The position numbers were made by a program, and so were the translations under genes. The notes beneath the pieces are model-generated. The model saw only the letters and a list, made by a program, of their open reading frames with translations, was not told where the DNA came from and did no database searches. From RGIG5612 sp964528825 (GTDB lineage Bacteria > Bacillota > Clostridia > Lachnospirales > Lachnospiraceae), in the NCBI GenBank assembly GCA_964528825.1, contig CAZGVB010000026.1, forward strand, positions 1-22,244: a DNA stretch of 22,244 bases, read 5' to 3'. Positions 1-7,800 of this stretch are shown piece after piece (the stretch's first letter is position 1; each line of letters starts with the position of its first letter).

Positions 1-216
1 ATCACCGATGCCGCACAGCTCTTTAAACCATAGCTTGGCATGCTCCTTCTCATTGTCAGCCGTTTTCAAAAAGAGGTCGGCGATCTGCTCAAATCCCTGT
101 TTCTTCGCAACAGATGCAAAATAAGTATATTTGTTTCTTGCCTGTGATTCTCCGGCAAATGCTTCCCAAAGATTCTTCTCAGTCTGTGTTCCGGCGTACT
201 TGTTTTTGTTATCCAT
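1..216 (-). CDS. Rubrerythrin, N-terminal part (runs off the left edge)
   Basis: The minus strand from base 216 encodes 72 codons without a stop and is cut by the window edge. The protein begins MDNKNKYAGTQTEKNLWEAF and matches the ferritin-like di-iron domain of rubrerythrins. Glu23 lies in the helix FAGESQARNKY, and Glu56 and His59 form the ExxH-type ligand motif in DNEKEHAKLW. Rubrerythrins reduce hydrogen peroxide in the cytoplasm of anaerobes using electrons from rubredoxin or NADH-dependent partners (family knowledge). The C-terminal part is outside the window, so the rubredoxin-like domain cannot be checked. An AGAGGG ribosome site lies 8 bases before the ATG. The gene has its own consensus promoter and a palindromic operator (239-293), so it is probably a separate oxidative-stress or metal-responsive unit rather than the tail of the surface operon. 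Confidence 0.9.
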   Translation of the reverse strand, partial: MDNKNKYAGTQTEKNLWEAFAGESQARNKYTYFASVAKKQGFEQIADLFLKTADNEKEHAKLWFKELCGIGD

Positions 217-238
217 GAATATTGCCCTCTTTTCTTTT

Positions 239-265
239 TATTATTAGGAATTATTCCTGATAATA
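239..265. promoter_or_regulatory. 27-bp palindromic operator over the rubrerythrin start site
   Basis: The stretch is a near-perfect inverted repeat centred on base 252: 12 of 13 base pairs match, the exception being 245/259. The core reads AGGAATnATTCCT, with AT-rich outer arms. It touches the last base of the -10 box and covers the expected transcription start, the usual place for a repressor. The arm layout resembles the odd-centred sites of Fur/PerR-type regulators, but the GGAAT...ATTCC core is not the textbook PerR or Fur box, so the regulator is not assigned. Confidence 0.65.
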
Positions 266-293
266 TTATATTGTCAGCTTTCTATCATGTCAA
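265..293 (-). promoter_or_regulatory. Sigma-A-type promoter of the rubrerythrin gene
   Basis: On the minus strand a perfect -35 box TTGACA (293-288) is followed after exactly 17 bases by a perfect -10 box TATAAT (270-265). Transcription should start near base 258, about 40 bases before the ATG at 216. Both hexamers match the consensus fully, so the promoter would be very strong without a repressor, which fits the operator just downstream. Confidence 0.85.
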
Positions 294-422
294 TACACTT
301 AGCAAAGAATCCCAAAAGCCATCACTACCGGCGCGCTCGCCCCGGCGAAAACCTCGCTGCCGTCATTTGCAGCATATCAGCACATGCGCGATGCAGGTTG
401 AAATATTGCTTTGACCTGAAAA
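294..422. other. Intergenic spacer after the surface operon, no gene seen
   Basis: About 130 bases separate the stop of the wall-anchored protein (423) from the rubrerythrin promoter. It is more GC-rich than its surroundings. On the minus strand two weak hairpins can be drawn, CAGGT/ACCTG right after the stop codon and CCGG/CCGG at 345-328, but neither is followed by a clean U-run. A terminator for the surface operon is therefore not established here. Confidence 0.4.
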
Positions 423-1298
423 TCAATCTTTATTTTTCTTCCTGCCTTTAACCAGAATTGTGCCTCCTATAGCGGCTCCCGCTAAGAGAACTAACGATAC
501 ATACAGCATAATCGGTGTTTCGTCGCCCGTCTTAGAAGGTCCGTTCTTAATGGCTTCCGTTTCAATCACCACATCCATATCTTCACAGATCTGCGGAAGA
601 GTGAACTTTCCATTCTTAACCAGATTTGTCCTGTCTATGCCGTCAACCAGAAGTCTTTTCAGCTTCCAACCGTCCTCAATCTGAAGATCGAAAGTAGGCT
701 CTGAGAAACGTTTTACATTAAAAGCACTTCCCTCGCTGTCATTTGTATCAGTTTCATAAGTAACACCGGCATGCTCACCTTCAAAGGACACCATATGCTC
801 ATCCGGAATTTCCAGAGTAATAACGGAGGATTTTCCGCCGTCTGTCGGGGCTTTGTAGGCACTTCCCGCGTCAACATAGGAAATATCATAAGCTATTTTT
901 CCGGTATAAATACCTGCTTCGGCGCTTTTCCAGAAATCATCGTCGATTTCCACGGAAAGCTTTGAGTTCTGTCCCTTTGCCGTATAATCGGCATAGGTAA
1001 ATTCTTTGCCATCACAGGTGATCTTGTAAGGTATCTTATTTTTCCCGTCTGCAAGCTCATTATCTGAAACAACCGAAACCCGGATACACTTTCCTTCATC
1101 AATCTGAGACTGATCAATGGTAATATCTCCCACATAAGTAACGGAGTCCTGAAAGGAAATCTCATAGTCCGAAGGAATGTTTACGGTATAAGCGGCATCT
1201 ACCTGATAGCCAACCACCGTCCCCGAATCTGCGCAGACCATAGAAGGAAAGCACCACATCATCAGCAATCCGGCTATAACTGCATATTTTTTCATCAT
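423..1298 (-). CDS. Sortase-anchored surface protein with two beta domains
   Basis: A 291-residue exported protein with a signal peptide (hydrophobic stretch from about residue 6, likely cleaved after VCA near residue 23). The C-terminus is a typical wall-sorting signal: SKTGD at residues 255-259, a hydrophobic segment at about 263-283, then the positive tail KGRKKNKD. Between them lie two domains. The first (about 35-140) starts YTVNIPSDYEISF and ends AGIYTGKIAYDISY. The second (about 157-250) holds FNVKRFSEPTFDLQI and ends with EDMDVVIETE, a pattern I associate with Lachnospiraceae surface proteins. The first domain resembles one near the N-terminus of the giant protein upstream. An AAGGAGG site (1309-1303) overlaps the preceding gene's stop; the second ATG (1295) has the better 7-base spacing. 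It is the third gene of the surface operon. Its binding partner is unknown and no sortase gene is in the window. Confidence 0.75.
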   Translation of the reverse strand: MMKKYAVIAGLLMMWCFPSMVCADSGTVVGYQVDAAYTVNIPSDYEISFQDSVTYVGDITIDQSQIDEGKCIRVSVVSDNELADGKNKIPYKITCDGKEFTYADYTAKGQNSKLSVEIDDDFWKSAEAGIYTGKIAYDISYVDAGSAYKAPTDGGKSSVITLEIPDEHMVSFEGEHAGVTYETDTNDSEGSAFNVKRFSEPTFDLQIEDGWKLKRLLVDGIDRTNLVKNGKFTLPQICEDMDVVIETEAIKNGPSKTGDETPIMLYVSLVLLAGAAIGGTILVKGRKKNKD

Positions 1299-1307
1299 AT
1301 CTCCTCC

Positions 1308-1793
1308 TTATTCTGCCTTAATCACGGTATTTACATTGGCACCATTCATGGAGGAACCATCCTCCAGAGACATGGTGGAAATACGGACAACCGCATCATA
1401 TTCTCCGGCCGGCAGTGCCCTGCTTAAAGTCACATTCGTTATTGTTTTTCCCGGTGCAATAGCCTCAGAAGTATAAAGAACTTCCTCCGTATCACTCAGC
1501 ACGATCTCATAGACAAAAGAACAGGGATTGCCTTCCGGATTCATAAGGTTCATTTCCACATCCGTAGTTTCTGCTTTAATGGTAATGGTCGGATATCCGG
1601 GAATGCGGATACCATCTCTTGCTGTCTCCTCTTCTTCCGAGGAGGAGACAGTCATTTCGTCATTCTTGTTTTCGGCAGCATTGTCATCCTTGTCCCTTCG
1701 TCCAAAGGCGCAAAACGCTCCGACTGCGGCGGCGACACACAAAAGAATCAAAATAGTTATCAGAATTTTTTTCTTTTTTTTCACCATTTTCAC
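1308..1793 (-). CDS. Small membrane-anchored extracellular protein
   Basis: About 161 residues from a GTG start at 1793. The N-terminus KMVKKKKK followed by a hydrophobic segment ILITILILLCVAAAVGAFCA is a membrane anchor with a positive inside end. A charged linker rich in Asp, Asn, Ser and Glu follows, then a compact domain of about 100 residues beginning with GIRIPGYPTITIKAETTDVE. That domain contains NPEGNPC, IAPGKTI and LPAGEYDAVVRISTMS, and ends in MNGANVNTVIKAE. I know this pattern as a common small protein beside large repeat surface proteins in Clostridia; no function is established to my knowledge. An ATG at 1814 overlaps the giant gene's stop in an ATGA, but GGAGG (1804-1800) lies inside that stretch, 6 bases before the GTG, so GTG 1793 (or ATG 1787) is the likelier start. 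Either way it is tightly coupled to the giant gene. It may tether or assemble the giant protein (inference). Confidence 0.7.
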   Translation of the reverse strand: MKMVKKKKKILITILILLCVAAAVGAFCAFGRRDKDDNAAENKNDEMTVSSSEEEETARDGIRIPGYPTITIKAETTDVEMNLMNPEGNPCSFVYEIVLSDTEEVLYTSEAIAPGKTITNVTLSRALPAGEYDAVVRISTMSLEDGSSMNGANVNTVIKAE

Positions 1794-1797
1794 CGAA

Positions 1798-1804
1798 CAC
1801 CTCC
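1798..1804 (-). promoter_or_regulatory. Ribosome site that decides the start of the small membrane protein
   Basis: GGAGGTG lies just downstream of the ATGA overlap with the giant gene. Spacing from GGAGG is 6 bases to the GTG at 1793 and 12 bases to the ATG at 1787. It lies downstream of the ATG at 1814, so it cannot serve that start. Confidence 0.6.
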
Positions 1805-1810
1805 GGATAA

Positions 1811-4800
1811 TCATGATTTATAGAAGGTTATGGTAATATACACATTTTTCAATGTGTAACAATCCGGTCCCGAACCATTAGACGAGATCCTGATTCGCAA
1901 ACTCTTTATGTCAAGATTCTTACCGCTTTCGGCCTTGTAAACATAAGTCGTACCAAAGCCCCTATCAGTTTTCGCATAGGCATAGCGATAACTGTCGCCG
2001 TTCACTTCCTTATAATTATTAGGTGATGATTTTGTTGTGTAATAAGCTTCGATCTCGGCTCTTCCTTCATCATGAACTACCGCATAAGCTGATACCGAGA
2101 TTTTCACCGTGTTATAGCTCGCGCTCATGGAGTCATAATCAATATTTCCCATGTTCTCACCAATAGTCCATGTGAAATCATGATAGTCTTCATCCAGATA
2201 CCAGGTACTGTCTCCACTGGAATAAGTAAAGGTATTATTGGCCTTCCAGTCTGCTACATAGGTTACGTTGCTGTTTTCCGTCTGTTGAACCCATGCATAT
2301 GCCACAACGCCTTCGCTCACAACTTTATTCGTGGTATTACCGACCTTTATCTTCCATCCGTTTAGGTAATAGCCCTTTCGAGTCGGATTTGCCGGCACCA
2401 TGACAGATTTACCATAGACAACATCATAGGATTTTGTAGAAGACCCGGAAGAAAATTTTCCGCCATTTGCATCAAAGGTCATCTTATAAGTATTTGGCGT
2501 CCACTTGGCATACAGACAAACGGTTCCGTTTGCTTTAGTTGTGAGATTTCTTACCGGTGACTTATTCAAAATAACAACTCTGGAATCCGTATCACTCAAT
2601 CCCCATCCGGCAAAACTATAGCCATACTTTTCATACTTGCAAGACGGCAAATATTTCGTCATATCATAGGTAGCCTTTATCGTTGCCATTTCGTCGCCGC
2701 CAGCGTCATTTCCTCTGAGCAGCTTAATGAAATATGTATTTGCTGTCCAGTTAGCCGTTATAGTTATTTCCTTAATGGTCTTTCCTGTAGCACTTATGTT
2801 ATTGCCCTTCAGTTTATTATCATCGCAAGGTATGCCATTTACGATCGTCAATGCCGTTGTCGGTGTTGATATGCCATCTGTTGTCCATCCCGTAAAGGTA
2901 TAGCCGGTCTTTGTCGGGTTAATAAGCGAAAACGTACTTTCTGCTGTAATAGTCCCGCTATTATTGCCATATACGAATCCGTCGTCCAGATAATAGTGAA
3001 CTCCGTATCCCCTAAGGCTCCATACGGCTTTATAGGACAGACTTTCTGCCGGCATTGTATCCGGTATACTGTAGGTGTTCCTGCCTTTCTTATCCTGCCA
3101 GCATATAAAATAGTAACCTGGTCTGGTCGGATTAGACGGTTTGGTTATGGAAGCGCCGTATTCCGTAGGACCGTGGGTATAATCCGAGCTTACCGTGCCG
3201 CCGTTGAGATCGATCTTAAGATCAAATTTCATTATCGTCCACTGCGCCGTATAGGTGACATTCTCAGCCGGATATGTCTCCTTCGTAGAAGGTATATAGT
3301 CATTTCCCTTTTCATCCTTCCAGCCCGCAAAACTATAGCCGGTCTTTGTCGGTGTCGGTATCTCCACAGATGCACCGTAATATCCCGTAAGAGTCTTATT
3401 TCCTCCTTCCAGTCCCTTCAGAGTAATGGTAGATCTGATACGCTCATAATTAAGAACGATCTTCGTTGTTCCGTCTCCCTTTACCAATGTCTCTTCAGGC
3501 GATTTCGCTGTTTTGTAATATTTTATGTCATCCACCTGATAATCTTTACCGGCAACTACCTTTGTGCCGGCCAGAGCCTTCATGGTGTAAACCTGATCCT
3601 TGCCTTCATCGGTGTCGCTCAAATGGATCACTACCTGATAATTAACCATTGTCGGATCCCAATCTGTATAAAGAACCAGATCTTCATCAGGCATAACCCC
3701 CGTGAATTCCCGAGTCATTTCTTCATCCAGATACAGACCTTTCAGTGTATAGCCAACCATATTTTTCGCAATATCTGCTACCGAAATGGTAGATCCATAT
3801 TTTACATCCTCAAATGTCAGGTCCTCATCTTTTGTTTTATCTGTTTCTCCCTCCGTGCAGCCCTTGACGATCACATCGTGGCAATTGCGTTTATATTGAT
3901 ATTCAATATAGATCACATGATTGCCTTTATCCACATACATAACATCACCGCTCGGATAAGTGGTTTCATCGCCCAGGGTAAAGGTAACTGCAGCAGGTGG
4001 CGTAAATCCCACTCTATCCTTCGCATCCAAAAGCTCTGCTGTTACTTTCTCGCCTGTCTTCTTTGCTATTTCTGAAACACCTGCAATTGTGAAATATTCA
4101 TTTACTGTATTTTCAAAGAAATGCTCTGAACGGATATAATATTCCTGTGCTTCCCACTTAGCATACAATGTTAAGGCATCGGACGGCACGGTGCCGGTAA
4201 ATTCCTTTGTCAGGGCACTGTCTGTATACCAGCCGACAAAATCATAATAGTCCTTTGTCGGTGTATAGGTGATCTCGGCCCCGAAAGGAAGCTCTTCTTT
4301 CTCAAGTTCTCTCTCACCATCCTTATAGGTGACGCTATAAGTATTTCTCGTATACTTATAAACCACCGTATAGAGATCCTGTTCGTTGCTCAACTGAATG
4401 GTCTGAGCCTCCGGTGATGTAAAGCCTTCATAGGAAATAACCTCCGGCTTCAAAGTTCCCTCCAGTACCGCAATGCTGCCATTTACCGTACGAACATCCT
4501 TGTAAGTGTCCTTATCATTTATATCCTGCAGTTTATACAGAATCTGATAATTCACCATATTCGCTTCATATTTTGCATACAGGATCAGATCCCGTGCCGG
4601 CACAGTGCCGGTAAATTCCTTTGTCAGAGCACTGTCTGTGTAATAGCCGGTAAAGGCATAATTTGTCTTCCTCGGAAGGTAAGTGATCTCAGATCCGAAG
4701 TAAAGACTTTCCTCTGCAAGCTTTGTATCCTCATCCATATAGGTGATCTTATAATGATTTCTTACATATTCATAAGTTATAACCGTTGAACCGTCTCCGG

Positions 4801-7800
4801 CAGCATCCACACTCTTTTTGGCCGGCGTTGTATAACCTGTAAAAGAAGGTACCTCGTGGGAAATTTCCGTATCGGTATAAGCCACACCTTCTACATCAGG
4901 CTGTAAGGTAACGGTATAATTTCCATCCAGATCCTGGCCTTTGTAAACTATCTTGTACGGAACCTCTACCGCTTCATACTTGGCATAAACGATCAAGCAA
5001 TTATTCGAATATTCTTCCGCCGGTTCATAGCCGTAATCTGCCGGATCAGGCATAGTGGTGTCTGTGAAAGGCGTCGCAAAATCCTTATCCAGGTATAATC
5101 CCAGGAATTTATATCCGGCTCTTTCTACAAGATAATCCCATACCAGTTTTTCGCCATATAAGAAATCCGTTCCACCCTGTACAACTGACTCGCCCAAGCT
5201 CGTTTCATAGCGTATTTCAAAGCCATAACAATAGCGTGCATAGAAATAAAGAACAATGGTGCTGCCATCTTCCGCAACCGTCACCGCTGACTTTTCAGTC
5301 AATGCGTAAAAGCCCGTTTTTAACTTATATTCAGGTGTTACCTTAGAGCCAATCTCTGCTGTATATATTTCCTGAACCATATCATAACCCATGTCAGGGT
5401 TGTCCTCGCTTAATTCCATTTTGGCGCTTGTAGCCTTTTCATAATAATGCCTTACGATATAATTTACCTTTTTCTTGCTCCATTTAGCATAAACGGTTGT
5501 ATCCTCGGTCGGCATGGTTCCCGTAAAGACTTCTTCATAGTCTTCATCCAGATACCAGCCGTCAAATAAATATCCGTCTCTTGTAGGAAGAGGCATGGAA
5601 ACTGTCTGTCCGGCCACTGCCGTCACTTTATCCTTTCCTTCTTCAAGAGTGCCTTCACAAGGATCAAATGTAAGGGTATAGGTATTTAAATCATAGTAAA
5701 CACGCAGTACCATTGATCCATCCGGTGCAATGGTGTCGCTTGGCAGAGTATCATCCTTCAGATGATAGATCTTCTTATCATATGTACCCTCAGGTGCCGT
5801 CTGTACTGTATCCGTCGTACCGGTATAGGTCTTGATCTCATCTAATGTATACCCTTGATCATTTGCATTCTGTGTATAATATTTAACAGTATATGGCGTA
5901 TCTGTTGCCGCCTTCCATACAGCCGTGTAGGTAGCATCCTTTGTCACGGTATTTCCGGGCTCCGTATCCCAGCCTACGAAGACATAGCCCGGTTTATACA
6001 GAGCCGGTATCGGTGTATATTTTCCGTACTTATAGGTGTCACTGGATACTATTTCACTGTCTGATACAAAGGTCACGGTATACTTATTTCTTGTATAGTA
6101 ATTATGAATGACTGTACTGCCGTCGGGCTTGATAGTCACTTCTTTTAGATATGATGCCGTAAAGTTTGCTCTTTCCGGCGCTGTATATTGAATAACAGAA
6201 TCAGCCAGAGCTCGCTTATCATCCTTTACAACGATCGGATCCTCTTCTTCATAAACCTCATTTTCATTCTCCACATGATTGATAACCGTATAGGAAACCA
6301 CATTTGGTGTCCAGCCGGCATATACACAGACACCTACGTCCGGCATAGTAGACGGCACCTCATATGGCACTGTCAGTGTTTCATCTCTATACCAGCCGGT
6401 AAATGTATAGCCGGTACGTTTAGGGTCACTTGGTGCTGTGATCTCGGCTCCGTATCTAGCCTCGATAGACGGCACATAAGATCCGCCGTTGGTGACGAAT
6501 TCAATGTAATAGCTGCTGTATTTGAGATTATCCCAATGAAGCTTAATGGTCCTCTTCAAAGGAGACGTCATGAATGTCCCTGCTCTGTTGTTCCATACGA
6601 TAGTCATTTCGCCATCCAGATAATTTCCCTTTGTGGTATCAACCAAAATGATATTCTCCACAGGATCATAGCTGAATGCGTCATTGGACATGACGATAGT
6701 GAAATTATCCGCATTATCCTCATAGACTTTTGTATAATATTTCCCATCATCCAGACCGCTTCTCATGTCCATATATTGCATGCTGAAGAAATCATCCGGC
6801 AGCTGGTACGAATTGATGACTCGCTTCATGCTGATTTCTTTCACAGATTCCTGGGTATAGTTAAAATCAAGGACATTATCCCTATATCCCACGCTGTAAA
6901 GAGGCCATTCATGCTCATATAAGGTAGGAGCAAATCTGACTTTGCCCGACAATACCTGAGCCTCAAATACGATCTGCAGATATATTCCTATGTCCATATA
7001 GTAGGCACCCATAGCTCTGGTTGAGCGACCCGTGCCTTCCGTATATTTCAGTTGGTAGTAGTAATATCCCCACAGCTTGACATAACCACCGACTCTCGCA
7101 ATAAGTCCTACACTGACAAGACTGGTAGAAAGCAGCCCCACCTTTATGGATATCTGTATACCGGCCCTTAAGCCCACGACGCCCATAGCCCAGGCATCCA
7201 GTTCATAGGTTTCTTTCACCAGGTCAATGGAGTCATTAGTGGCTTTCTGTTCCCGGATGCAGATACAGAACACGTATCTTTTTGCATTCTTATACCAATA
7301 TGACATGCCGATAGAAACATTTATCTGGGTTGATATAGTAAATCTCAGCTGGATCTCAATATCGATGATCTTGTAGATCGTAAATGTCTTGTTGAACAGC
7401 TTGACACTGTAGAGTTCAACCCATTCTGCCTCATTTTCCAGCATTTCGGAATAACGCTGTGCCAGTGACTTGCCCACAGCAATATCATCCTTGGTATTGG
7501 TGATGGTGCCGCCGTCACCGGAGACGATGCTGGCCAGATTTGAAATATTGGAGACCATGAGCTGACCGGCCTCTATCATTCCTTTCATTTCATCGCAGAT
7601 CTCATTGGCTTTCTTCCAAAGATCCATACCTGATCTTGTCAGCTGGAAATTGACATCCAGAGCAACGCCCGTATACTCATAGAGATCCACAGAGGCCGTC
7701 ACCCTATAGTCCGCTATGTATGGGAAAATGCCCCACCATTTCCATATAGCTTCACCGTCTACATTGATATCTGCGCGAACTTCCTGTTCAAAAGTTGCAG

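Noticed and set aside
328..345. GC-rich hairpin as terminator of the surface operon
   Set aside because: The stem is only four plus two pairs with an internal mismatch and no U-run follows; not enough to call a terminator.
2996..4075. Long plus-strand open frame of 359 codons opposite the giant gene
   Set aside because: It is the antisense of the B-repeat region, has low-complexity Ile/Arg/Cys-rich translation, no ribosome site and no family pattern; long antisense frames are a by-product of the codon usage of the repeats.
6188..6922. Plus-strand open frame of 244 codons opposite the giant gene
   Set aside because: Antisense shadow without a recognisable domain or ribosome site.
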